In this document: positions 23,817 to 36,600 of the stretch, piece by piece
Layout: each line of letters starts with the position of its first letter
Numbering within the stretch: position 1 is the first letter of the stretch
Source of the DNA: Rhinopithecus roxellana
Lineage: Eukaryota; Chordata; Mammalia; Primates; Cercopithecidae
Direction: 5' to 3'
Assembly: GCF_007565055.1 (NCBI RefSeq)
Contig: NC_044553.1
Span: forward strand, 45,187,420 to 45,251,419
Length of the DNA: 64,000 bases
The notes under the pieces: model-generated
Database searches by the model: none
What the model was told of the DNA's origin: nothing
What the model saw: only the letters and a program-made list of their open reading frames with translations
Made by a program: the position numbers and the translations under genes

Positions 23817-24569
23817 AATACACACAGAGACACCCCAAAACTGTGCAGCAAACTCAGAAGCTGTGAACTGCACATGATGACTTCCAATCTCTATTGTCCC
23901 AATCTTTTTTCATTCATGTTATTTATGTGTAAAAGAAAACCAGACTGGGTCAGGAATATCCCAGGTACTTATTACATCTGTAGTGTACCAGCTTCTGGCA
24001 TTTTCATTCTGGTCTGACTCTAGCTAAAACCATTTCATGTTTTGCTTTGAGAAACGGATAACATGAAATGGTAATTTGGCTTTAAAACCTTGGAAAATTG
24101 TTCCCGGCCCAAACATCTGCCCCAAAATGAGCTCAGCTGAGATCTCCTTGGAAGAGAGGGAGGGTGGGTGAGCGAAGAGGGCCTGAAAGGAGGAAAATTA
24201 AGACAGTAGAAAGGTCACCTTTCCTTAAGAGGAAAGTTCTTTGTGACAAAGGCATGAAATAATACAGCTCCCTTATTTCATCCTGTGCTCCAGAAAGACT
24301 TACCGGAAGTGTCTGCTAGCTCCTCCTCTTCCTTTTATCCCACTTTCCCCAATATTTGGTATGATTAAGGTGGCCCCTTACAGAGTGCCAATAAACTGTA
24401 CCCAGCTGGTTGGCTTTAGTTGTGCAGTGACCTGCCTGACCTACATGTTATCTTTTCAATCTTTAAATAAGGACCGTGGCTCAACTTTGTATTCCTGAGA
24501 GCTGGGCCCTCAGAGAAAGCAGAGAGGGAGAGACGTGCAGGCTGAGCTTCATCTTCCTTCTTGGCCTTC

Positions 24570-24642
24570 TTAGGAGTTCTTCTGGGGGATCTTTACTGTC
24601 ACAGTCTTAACTTCTGAGTACTCCCGCAAGCCGAATTCTCCC
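24570..24642 (-). CDS. ALDH1A2: ALDH1A2 terminal coding exon 13 (residues 495-518)
   Basis: The acceptor is gtttcag/GGG. The coding part finishes Met495 and reads GEFGLREYSEVKTVTVKIPQ then KNS and TAA (24570-24572). This C-terminal beta strand contributes to the tetramer interface in the ALDH1 family. The 3' UTR continues to lower coordinates without a further splice site being required. Confidence 0.97.
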
Positions 24643-27598
24643 CTGAAACACAGAAATGGGCCGGGTCAGATACCAGAAGTCCAGGGAGCTGCATGTGAGT
24701 GCAGCGGGAGTCCCGAGGAGGTGCAGTTTATCACCTGCGAACAGCAAGTCCTGGGGTGTTCATGTAAAAATTCCTCATGTATGGGCAGCCCAGCCTTCCT
24801 CTGAGGGTCAGAGAAACTGTCATCTCATGAGTAGTTTTTATAGTTAAAAGGTGATTTGTTTTCACAATACTGCACAGAAAGGCAATGACTCTCAACTACT
24901 CAGAGACCCACTGTCAGCCTTGGCCAGAGGGCACACAAACGACCCCAGGCTGTCCTGAGAGGCTGAGTGCTGTGGGCAGCAGTGGGACCAGGCCCAGGTC
25001 TCTGAACACCCTGGCCATGCCTCTCTCTACAAGGCAGCACTGGTTCAGTATTAGTTCTTTGGGACCCTAGTGTGCTTTCCTCCCCCAAGAGGGAGGGTGG
25101 GAGCGGGTCACATGTCTAAGTGTTCCTGTCCCTCTGGGTGCTTACTACAATGCTCCTCCTCCTCCACATTTCTTCTCTATTCTCTTGTTCTTTTCACCTT
25201 ATTTAAATGCCTTTTTTTCCTTTTATCTATTTCATTATATAAATCAAGTATGTTCTCCTAACTATTTTTCTTTAAAATAACAACTTTTTTTCTTCTATTC
25301 TTCTGAAAGTCACTCTTCGGTGATGCTTTTCCCAACAGCCTCAGGTGGAGCTCCTCTTTAGTCCTCTCTGTTCACATAGCCCCTTGTTGACACCTCAGCC
25401 ACAACACTTAACACACTGGGAGGACAAAGGGCTTGAATATCTCTGTCTTCCCTATTGAGTTGTATCCTACTGATTTTTCTTTTTGCCTTCCACCAAACTT
25501 GGGTATACCTACAACAGCAGGCACAAAGAAGGTACCTGATGACGAAAGGAAGGTGGGAAGAAGGAACGGAGGGAGGGAAGTGAAGAGGGAAGGAGGAAGC
25601 ACAAGCTTTCTACTCTCCCTTCCCTAGTTCTACCCTGCTGTCATATCTTCGTCATATCTTCGAGATCAGGAAAAAATAAAAGAACGCTTAGGAGATATAT
25701 TTGAATATGAAAGGATTAAATGATTAAGAAAGGCTGTCTTTTGAAAGTCAGTGTATGAGTTACTGTGGCTGGGCTTTACAAGAGAGACCTGCTGTAAGTG
25801 ATTCATTCGGGTTCCTTTTAGGAGCCTCCATGGCCTACACAAGGCTCCAGTGGCTTTGCCAGCAGCTCCTCTGAGCACCATGGGCACCTGAGTTGACAGG
25901 GACAACAGAGGGCAGCCAACGAGAGACTGGGGCAAGCAGGCTGTTCTCTTGTCGGTATAGTTCATTTCGCTTAGAGGAATGAGAGAAACCCACTGAAATC
26001 GCCCCACTCGTTTCATGCTTCCCTCATTAACTCCATCCAGGCCTAGAGTCTCTTTATTACCAGCTCAGCTTTGGCTCTCTCTGGTCATTTTCCTGTCCTT
26101 GGGCAATTCTGAATGTGTCTCTTCATCACGGACACCATGTGCATCCCATTTGAAGTGAATTTACTCCCTTGTTTCCTGGCTTTTGCATGCACTTGTTGGG
26201 GCAGGTCCCAAGCCACACTTCACTCCCATGTGACTCTCTAACTAGGTTGTGAGAAATGTAAGGAAGTCTACAGAGTCAGAAACCTTGCAATTATGGTTGC
26301 TTTCAAGTGTGACTGTTGGATCCTACTGTTTGGGTGTGTGATGCAATGGAAAACCCTGCTGGAGCAGAGGTGCTCCTCTCTGGGTCCTGAGCAGCAATCT
26401 GTGCACAGGGGAAATGGACTCAAATCTGATATGAAAAGAACTGCTCTGGGCCCAGGACATGAAGGAAAGCCAGTAAGAGGTCTTAGTGGCACAACTGAGA
26501 AGGCATGGAGGAGACAAAGAGCACTGAAGCTGGGGTCAGAGACAGGAGTGCCCACTCAGCTCTGCCATGAACCAGCTAAGAGATGCCAGCTGAGTCACTG
26601 CCATCCTCTTGGTGCAGTCATCTCTCCAGTCAGTTCCTGAACCTCAGCATACATATCACCCAAAAAGCTTGCTTCAACTGTTGATTCTAGAATGCTACCA
26701 CTACCCCACAAAGATTCAGTTTCAGAAGCTCTAGGGAGGGACCAGGAGACTGAGATAGATGATCATTTGGGTCACACTTTGGGAAACAATGTTTAAAGGT
26801 CACTAAGCCCTGAAGTTTGGGTTCTTAAGCAATTTCACCATCTTGTTCCAGAATTTCTGTCTCAAATTTATTTACTCTAGTTAAATTTTGTGGCACATAC
26901 AGTTAACAGGGAAGAAGCCCACTGATGCACAAAAGATATGCATATCATTATTGATGCAGCCCAATCTCTCTACATGGTCACTTTCACAGCAGGAAGATAC
27001 AGCAAGGCACAATCACATTTAGAAGCCTATATTCCTGCTTCTCAGCAGACTAGGTTCTAGTCCCTAAGAAAAATCAAACTTGGCACGCCTAGAGGCTTTA
27101 AGGTAACCTGTCAGTATTGGTAGCTCTTGGCCAGCCATTTTTAGGAATCACTCAGACTCGCTCATAAAACAAGTAAGAGTTTCTGTTTAGGGTATATATT
27201 TTCCTGCTGTTTAACTTGACTTGCAGCAGCACTTCTCAGAGTAAGGTCTCCAGACCACCTGCATCAGAGGAGCTTGCAGGTGGTGGGGACTGAGAGGGAG
27301 GGTGGGAGCAGGTCACTAGAAAGCAGGTTGCTTCCGAGGGTGACTGGCGGATTCCAGTGTTTGGGTGTGTGATGCAATGGAAAACGCTGCTGGAATGGAG
27401 GTGCTTCTCTGTGGGTCCTGGGCAGTGATCTATACTGGAGTCATTCTGGAAGATTGTTAAAAACGCAGGTCCTGGGTCCTATCGCAGATCACCTAACTCA
27501 GAATCTCTGAGAGTGGGTCCCTAGATACACATGCTTAACAAAACCATCACCTAGACTGGAGGTGACTTCTCTGTATGCATGCGTGCACACACATGCAT

Positions 27599-27629
<31 letters not shown>

Positions 27630-30600
27630 TGACAAGCCCTGATTTAGATTATCTAACAATGCTTCTCATTTTCAAAGCCAGTGTCCTGAGTTTTTAAAAT
27701 GCTGAGGTTCACAGCATTCTTTCCATCTCCTCAGTTTGTGACATTTTATGGCTTGTGCTTTGCCACCCCTTATCTCAGGGGAGTTTGATGAGGAAGTAAG
27801 TAAAAGGACAGGAGAAGTCAAACAGGCGGAATTCGGTGGGCAGGAGGACCTGAGAAAAGCTTGTCTCTGAGCCTGGGAATTAAGAGGGCAGCCCATCAGA
27901 TAACCTACAGAGGGCAACCCTCCCTGCAGCTCTCTGTGGGGAGACCTCATGGGCTAGGTCAGCCCTCCCTGAAGTTTCCAGATGTTTCTGGAAGTGCCAC
28001 TTCACGTCTCTGCTCCTCTTAGGGATAGACAGGGAGCTGTCAGGGACCAAAGCTGCATGGCATTTGCAGACCATGAGATGAACAATTCTGTCTAGATGGA
28101 GGGTTAAGTGGAGTTTCTGAGGTTATATCAAATGAGGTGGAAGAGTTGGGGACCAAGAAAGCATTTTCTGTCGCTCTGCGTCATTTAAGAAAGAGAAAAC
28201 ATGTTTTGGGGGTAAGTAGAGACCAAAAAAAAAAAAAAAAACAAAAACAAAAACAAACAAAAAAAAAACCAAAAAAAAAAAAAAAAACCATGCAATCTAG
28301 ACAAGATGAAGTGAGTCTCATCAAAGAACAGCATTTCCTAATTATTTTTTAACTCCACTGGGAAGGTATAATCACCACAGTGCCTGCAAGACAAGTAGAG
28401 AGAAATGGTTCTTCAGTCTCTTGGGCACCGTTATGTGAGGTTCAGATACAGCCAAACTGTCTCCTGGACCATCTTTCTGGGCAAGGAGAACATTTCTGAT
28501 GGGAATAGACTAGACTCAGCTAATGTCACAAGCCTGCCCATGATGAGGGACCACAGCTTAACCTGGGATTATGCTCCATCAACCAGCGATCATTTATTGA
28601 AAGTATAGTTTATGCTCATGATTCACCCTGTTAATGATCTGTAACAAAACACTCAATGCAAGCAGCATTCCCAGAGCCAGTGACTACCCCCAGCATTTCA
28701 GAGACTGGGAGAGCACAGACATAGAGGAAGGAAATGAAATAAGAAGCGGACTGCATCTTGAAAAGTGGAAGCAGACAGTTAAGGTCAAAAGCAAATGAAG
28801 AGATACCTGGAGTACATGAAGACTCTGTAAAAGCTGAAGGAATACTAAGAACTGAACAAATATGATCCAGATTGGCTATAGGTTCTGGCTGTAAAGTAAG
28901 TGAGGGGTACTGGAGGCCGGAAGAAAAGGTTCAAGTGAGAACAGCTTCTCCCTGGCATCACCTGATACAGAACAGAAGTCGGTGACACCGGCTGAGATTT
29001 AGGGAAACTTCTGCCAAAGTTACAGGTTAAGAAAAAGAGGGATCATCTATATAACACTAATCTGCTTGATGAATAATGTTATGAGTGCAGCTAACATTTT
29101 CTGAAGGCTTGCCAGACATTCTGTTGGATGTTTGCGTACTTAATTCTTACACTCAATCCTCACAGTAACCCTGAGGTAGGTAGTATAATTATTCCCATCT
29201 TATAGATGAGGTAACTGAGGCTTAGATTAAGGAATTTGTCCAAGCTTGTACAGGTAGTAATATAGGCAGGATTCAAATCCGAGCAGTGTGATTCTAGAAA
29301 CTGCTCTAATCTCCAAGCTATACCTACTTTATAGTTCAGTGCTTGGGAGCTTGAGATTACCAGTGAAACTATCTGCAGTATGTAAATCCTCTGCTCTTGT
29401 CTTGTTGGTTCACTGCATTTCTCCCACCAACACCACAGTTGTTTTTACCACAATACCTTTACTCACTCTCCCCCACTGCTATCCCTGCTTTGCTCACCGT
29501 CCTTGAAAATATATTCCCCCTTCTCGATCCAAGCATTCCTCTTCTTGAAAGGCTGATTCAAACCCCTGTAGCGGATCACATCTAAAGATTTCCCAGACTT
29601 CTCCAGCTCACAATGATCTTCCCTATCCCTGAGCTCCTCCATTGCTTTTCAGTCTTTTCTGCGATTCCTCTGATTCTTTCAATGTTATTAGTTTTATGTA
29701 CCCCAAAACATATTAAATGCCTTAAGGGCCTGCATCTTCCTCCACAGACCAAGCGCAGTGCTTTGTACATAGTTTATGCTCAATACTTGTTAACTGTGAA
29801 CTAGGCATTTGCTCAAAGGAACATGCATTCAGTAATGGCTGAGGGAATGGGCATGAAACAGGTTTCCTCTGTGAGCCACAGGATTTGGAAAATATAGATC
29901 AGTTTCTTTCAAAAGGAGGGAAAGTGGGTTTTTTTCCTAGATGTTACTTCCAGGAAAAAAATGTTACTTCCTTTGTGAAGTCTTCTCTGACCCCACCAGT
30001 CAAAAATTTTTCTCTGTACTGACAAAATGTTTAACATACTTCTATCATAGCCTTTATTACAGGGAATTTTTTCCTGTACAGTAATTTTTTCTGTTCTCAC
30101 ATTGGGAAAGGGAATTGTGTTTCATTCATCTCTGTAACATGTAGTGGTACTTAGCTTTTAGTACCATGTGCTCAACAAAATGTTTGTTGAATGAATGGAT
30201 GTGTGTAAGATAATTAAACTATTTGTAAAGCACTGCTTTGTGCTGATATTTGCCATCTACTTCTCTGCAGGCATCAGCAACTTTGAGACTTACATTTCTC
30301 TCCCATTTCCAGACATCTTGAATCCCCCAAAGGGGCTCTGGGCATTTAAGGCATTGTAACAATTGATCCTGAAAGAAGAAAACATAGTTACTGTGAGTTC
30401 ATGTAAAGTTTGGCCACACGGAAAGAATCTGACTGGCATGGCATTTCTTTTACAAGTTTGATTTTTAAATTCCTTTCCTCCAGAGGAAAAATTTGTAATT
30501 TAAAATCTACTTTGATTTCTGGATCTAAGCAGTACAGACTGTACCCCTTTTCTGGTGAAGTTTGATTGCTTTTGGTATTCCCCATCCTTCCAAGAAGATA

Positions 30601-33600
30601 CTTGTTTATTTCCCCCTGGTCCCTATACCACCAGTGGAATTTGTTACAAGACTGACTCTGATCTTACCAAACAGTCCCAGCTTGCATTGCAGAAGATACT
30701 GTGAGGGCCTTGTTGATGTCATTAGTAAAGACGGCTGCTACGAGTCCGAAGTCTGAGTTATTGGCTCTTTCGATAACTTCATCCATCGTCTTAAATCTCA
30801 AAATTTCCTGAACAGGGCCAAAGATCTGCAAAAAGATAGTATGACTCAACATGGGTGCTCTGTCATTCTTTTACCCGCTTTCCACATTTCAATGCACGTT
30901 TACTCTGCCTTGATTACTTAAATGACATTTAAGTTTAGCAGTACAAAACTGTAAAATGTCCCAGCCTTTCCTAGGATAAGATTATGCAAGAAAAGTCTAA
31001 CATTAGTGTTTGTTTAACATCCCCAAATTTCCCAACCTCTCCAGCATCACTTGTTTCCACTCTGTATACTAGGGGTGTCTTCTTTAGGTAGAGAAGAGGA
31101 AGTGGCATCCTCCATGATGCTGCAAACCCTGCTCCAGAACTGAATGCTCTGGACTGTGGGCTGACTTGCTCCTGGTCCCTCTCTTGCACAGATGTGAAGA
31201 TGCTTCAGTGTATTCTCTCTCATGGTTAACATCCTAGTGACCCACATTTAGGAGAACTGAACTAGTGCCAGTGTGTTGTTGAGGTCAATGGTAGGATATT
31301 CTGATTGTTCTGTTGGCTAAAAATAATCACAAGCATACAGCATGTCACCTGGCCTCCACCTAGCTTGCTTGTCTTTTGGTTTACTTTTCTTCTGGAAACT
31401 GGAATTTTCATAGCCATGTTCATTACTATTGCAAAATGAATATATGTAAAATACAAAGAGCTAAAACTCTAATATCATCCACTAGAAATGCTCTAGAAAC
31501 GATCCCAAGAAAGATGTGGCTTTTGTAAGAACAGCATATTTGATACCTCCTCCTTGGCAATCCGCATATCATCAGTGACATTGGAAAACACCGTGGGCTC
31601 AATGAAAAACCCCTTTCGGCCCAGTCCTTTGCCTCCACATTCCAGTTTGGCGCCCTCAGCCACACCACTCTGGATGAGTTCTAAGATCTTGTTGTACTGT
31701 TTCTTATCAATCTGTGGGAAACATGATTTTTTCAAAGTTTACACCCAGTCAAATCTAAAACTGCTGTTACTTACCAATTTTTGACCTACAAAAAATTGGC
31801 AATTTTGTATGGTTAATCCTAATTTATCAATGATTCCAATAAATGTACTGCTCTGATGATACTGCCTCATCAGAAGTACCAGCTGAACATTTAGAAAAAT
31901 GTTTCAAAATGATGGAGACACCAGCTAATTTACTATTCATTGTTCATATGAGGGAAAACTGACCTTTATAATTGAGTAAGTTAGCAAGTTGTATTGATAG
32001 TAAAAAAGAGGCAAAAATTGGCACACAGCCTCTTTGGATAGTGCTACACACCCAATCTTATTGTGGTTTGTTTTTAAAGGAATTCCTATTACATTTTTAG
32101 AGGAACTTTAGAGAAAAATATTAACAGTAAAGAGTGAAGGACTAGCTTCCTAGTCCAAAAAAAATAAGGTCAGTCTTCCCCCCAAAAACTGACAGAGGTA
32201 AGTAATACAAAAACCTACATTCACCCAAGTTTGAATGGCTCAGCCAGAACATCAGTCTTTTCTTGAATAGTCCCTAAACTGAGGAGATGTTGTCCCTTAA
32301 CAGGAAAACCCATGCTTTAGTGACCCATATAGGAGCTGGTCCAAGTTCCTTCTAAAAAGTCTCAGAACCTGTCTACAGATTAAAACCAGAATTCCCTTTA
32401 GAAATATGCTTTGATGATTACGGTGAACCTGAAGAGGTGAAAAGTGTAGTCTGGCTGCTTATGAGAGACTTTGTGGCCCTCCCCACCCCACTACAGTACA
32501 TGAGGCATTCAGATTAAGAAATAACCATACAGCAAAAGGGAAGTGAGCCAGCCCTTCATTTCCTACACATTCACAAGCTACAAGTGATATGTCCAGACTG
32601 GTTCAGGCTGCTGGACAGACTCCTTGGCAGCTTATAAAAGGATAGATGGCTCTAGGAAAGAAAGATATCTACCGTCCTTGACTGTGGCATCTGTAGGGAT
32701 GTCCTAAAGTTCAGTGATTGGAAGGACTGGGACTGGGTTCTAGTGTCGAGACCCATCTTGTCATACTCAGGGCTTTCTTTAGAACTGAGAGATTCCAGCT
32801 TAGTCCCAAAGGTCAGAATATTCTTAAAGTAACAGTAATCCCTTAGTTTTTCAGAGATACAACTTAGAAAGGGAAAGAGAAGCATAAGAAATAAGCAGTC
32901 CCTCTCTGGCTACATTTCCAGCCATGAAGACATGGTGGGGAATAAACGAGGCAGCTGAAAAGAAAGATGTTGCCTTGCTGGGTCCTACTAGAGTGCACAC
33001 AGTTCTGTGCCAGCCAAGAATTAAGTAAACAAAGGGAATGGTTATGATTTTTCTACCTGGGGACCCTGCTCAGTGGTGGGGTCAAAGGGACTCCCCACTA
33101 TGCGCCTCTTGGCCCGCTCCACACTTCTTCTCACAAACTCCTCATAGATGGACTCCTCCACGAAGATGCGAGAGCCTGCAGTGCAGCACTGGCCTTGATT
33201 GAAGAACACACCCTGGTGGGCCTGCTCCACAGCATAGTCCACTACAAGAGGAAACAGCCATGTTGCCACTGCTTATCTATGGAGCCACCTCCCTCCCCTC
33301 TCCAAAGCCCCAGGTATAGTGTGCTCACTGCAGGACATAACCATGAATAGCACTGGATTGGGAATGCAACTTAGTGCCAGTTCTAACTACACCCTGACAT
33401 GCTATGTGAACTTGAACGACTTCCCTTCTTTGGGTCTCTTTCTTATTCTGCAAACAGAGGGACTGAACCTCAGGTATAACAGGAGTCTCAATCCCCAATA
33501 CACCACAGGGCTAGGCAGACAAGGTAAAGGTATGAGGCTACCAGGTGGTAATGGAGCAATGTAATGGAGACGCTAAGAAGTCACTATATTTAATCATTGT

Positions 33601-36600
33601 CATGCATAAATATGAGCCCCAGGTTGTCAGATCTTCTCAATTTTCACAGAAATCAGTATTTTAATATGCAGTTTTTGTTTTGAACATAGTGTAATGTTTA
33701 GACAGGTAAACATGTCTATATTTTGTATTTGGCCAATTTACAACTCCTAATGTACAGGGCCTTGTAGCGGTATGTTTGGTATTTGGGGGATTAAACCGTA
33801 ACATCAATGGGTCTTCTTTGAAGACACTAAATTGCCTCTAGATTGACATGGACTTGTGTAAAATCATATGATAACTCTTCCATATTCATCCCTTCTATCT
33901 TACACTTCAAAATAGCTTAATCTGACATGCATTAGTTGCTAAATGACCGACTGACTGAATAAATGAATCAGTCAATGTGAGGGCGATGGGGTTGCTATTC
34001 CTCAAGAGGAACAGGCATAAGGATTCTGATTTTCTTGACAACTAACATAGAGCTAAAGCTGAACTCTGCAAATTCCAAGCTGGGGTTGAAATTCAAGCAA
34101 TCTGCTTTCGGTTTTCTGATCTCTCTGGTGGTGAAACTGGGAAAGCAGCTCTGCCTGGCAAAATGTGAAGAAAAAAAAAAAAAGAATCACTGAATGAGAT
34201 GTTGAGATGTTGGGATTTCCTTACCTGGAGAGCTTTTCAAAACGGAAAGGTCACACCTGTGCAGAATGGCCCAGGTGGCATCCTTCCTAGAGACATGGGG
34301 TTTCTCAGTTACCGCTCTAAGCCTCTGTAAGGTCCTACTGGCAAGGTGGAATCATCCCAGCTTTAGGACTACACATACCGAACTGACCCACGTGTGCTGT
34401 CATCCTGACTGAAAGTCATGGGACTAGCAGGAAGGGGTTGGAACTGACTAAACAGAAAAGGGGCTGTGGGTTTGGAAAATGCTGGCAGGGCTGATGAAGT
34501 TGGACTGATTTATAATGGTCTACCAGCCATCAGGCACAGTTGAAAAGTTACAGATTTATTGTATCTAGGCAGAGAGACTATCCTTCAGGTGCTCAGCAGC
34601 TGAGACCGTTGCTGTTTAAGCATATGCCACTGAACAAGCCTTCATCTCATCCCCCATTCACAGATTCAAAATGGCTCATTAGTGTCTAGAAAACGGTTCA
34701 GTCGTCAACTGAAAAGTGCTTTTTCCCCATTATCAAACTATTTTCTCTTTAGAGATCTTCTTGATTGCCTTTAGCTTCAAAGATCTTTTGCTAGTGTCCT
34801 ATAAAAAGGGGAGATACAAAAGAGAGTACCAAAGGGTGTATGCTGGTTCATGTATGGGACCTGTCGTTGACTTACAATCAGCATCAGCAAAAATAATATT
34901 AGGACTTTTGCCTCCAAGTTCCAGAGTTACTCTCTTCAAATTACTTCTTCCAGCTGCTTCTTGGATAAGCTTTCCAACCTGAAAGAAGGGAAATGGAGAC
35001 AGGTTTTGCACACCCTGCAGCTGAGACAGTCACTGGTCAATGCCAGCTCAGGGTAACATTGGGATGCAACAGTAACAAACGCTAAAAGGCAAACCAACCC
35101 AGCTCTTGTCATTAACTTGGGTGTACAAGATATAAGTTAGTGGGGTACAGTTTAATGTCCATGCTGGAGTGAACTGGAAGATAGCTTTAGTTTCATGATG
35201 GAAGGAGTAAGGAAAAGGGAGTTAAATCTGGAATCTTCATCACTGAAAGATTTCTCTAAAGACAACTGGCAAGCAAAACGTAACTGGAGATTTCCATCAC
35301 TGTATTGTGGCCTTTAGCTTTGGACTCTGGCTCCAAAAAAAGTCAACTGGTGCCACTTTAAAGATATCATGAGGGTAAAATAAATTGTTCATGTATCTCC
35401 TGAAATGCCAGGCATGACTTTTATTACATGCTCCAAAGATACCATCAATATTATACCTCTGCCTCTGCCTAGAGCTACAGTGAAAGGATACCAGTTGAGA
35501 ATCTGTCTCTTTTTGTGCAATCTTGTAAATGCCGTTTATCTTGAATCCAACAAAACAAGAGGCTGAGTTAGGAGAAAGCACTTGCCAATGAGTACACTCA
35601 CATTGGCAATGCAAATGAAAGTCTCACAATGGAAACAAAGATCCACTACTTAGAGCCCCTGCTCAAGGCACAACTCTACCTCAGTGATGGGGAGTGCTGT
35701 CACCTCCTTTGGGTCCACTTCAGCTGAAAAGAGCTCCCTTGCCCAAGGAGATGCCCTCTTCCAAGTGGCCCATATCCACCCACTGGTAGTGGCAGGGTTT
35801 GTTTAAAGGTCCTACCCTTTCAGCCTAGCACAGGACTGGGCTCTGAGGGGCCGTATATACTCCATGATGACCCACGTGACTGGCAGAGGCTGCGTCAGAC
35901 CTGTATTGCAGTTCCACTTCCCCATGGCCACTCCCCTTCAGCAGGGATCCCTAGTCAAATCCTGCAAGCTAAAGTACAACTCTGTGAATGCTCCCTGGGA
36001 ATCTAACCTGCAACGGGGTGCGACTCTACTGGACAGCATACGCCACTTTACGGAAAAAGGAGAGCAGAGCCACCATATAGCCCATAGAGGCAATTTGGTC
36101 TTGTTGAGATGAAGAAATGCTACTTGTTCCTGAAATTTTCCTGAAAATTAAATATTTTAAAAGCCTGGGGAAGAGAAACGCTACATTTACTTTCAATTCC
36201 TTCAGTCCTTTGTTGAGATCCTCCAGTGGGACTAACGACTTTGCAGACAGCAGAGAATCCTGGGTAGGAGAAAAGGCTCTGGAACCAGGCTGCCCGGATT
36301 CTTTTTTTTTTTAACCAGTTCTATCACTTAATAACTGTTTCAGCCTAGGAAATTTATTTACTATCTCTGAGCCTTGGATCCTCCTCTGTAGGGGGGATAA
36401 AAATACTATGTACTTTAGAATTCTATTTTAAGGATTAAGTGGTGTACCATATATGGCACTTAGAACCCAGTCTGGCACATAGTGAGTGTGCAGACATGCT
36501 AACCATGAGCAAGTGTGAGAAGTGAGGGCCTCCCCTTTTCTTCCATGTTCAATGGAGAGAAATGGGGGTGATGTTAAGGAGATGGCTGGACCTTCCAAAA

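Larger units (their letters stand above)
22765..24569 (-). other. ALDH1A2: ALDH1A2 3' untranslated region
   Basis: About 1.8 kb follow the stop codon up to the poly(A) signal. The length is my estimate from the signal position and suits the known length of the ALDH1A2 mRNA. No transposable element is evident inside. Notable elements are a CA tract on the plus strand near 23797-23816, which reads (UG)n in the mRNA, and an AU-rich AUUUAUUU near 22822-22829, close to the 3' end. Both are typical binding contexts for RNA-stability factors, but nothing in the sequence alone proves a role. Confidence 0.8.
24643..30293 (-). other. ALDH1A2: ALDH1A2 intron 12 (5.65 kb): overview
   Basis: It contains two MER5-like DNA-transposon remnants, a duplicated 106-bp segment (26295-26400 and 27326-27431), a CA microsatellite, an A-rich tract, a MIR and an L2 end, listed separately. 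The stretches 24643-26290, 27630-28220 and 28290-29080 hold nothing I recognise. 29330-29950 is pyrimidine-rich and may include old LINE sequence, but I cannot assign it. Confidence 0.85.

Noticed and set aside
24900..25088. Short open frames in ALDH1A2 intron 12 as alternative terminal exons
   Set aside because: No acceptor with a good polypyrimidine tract, no family similarity, and the sequence is ordinary intron.
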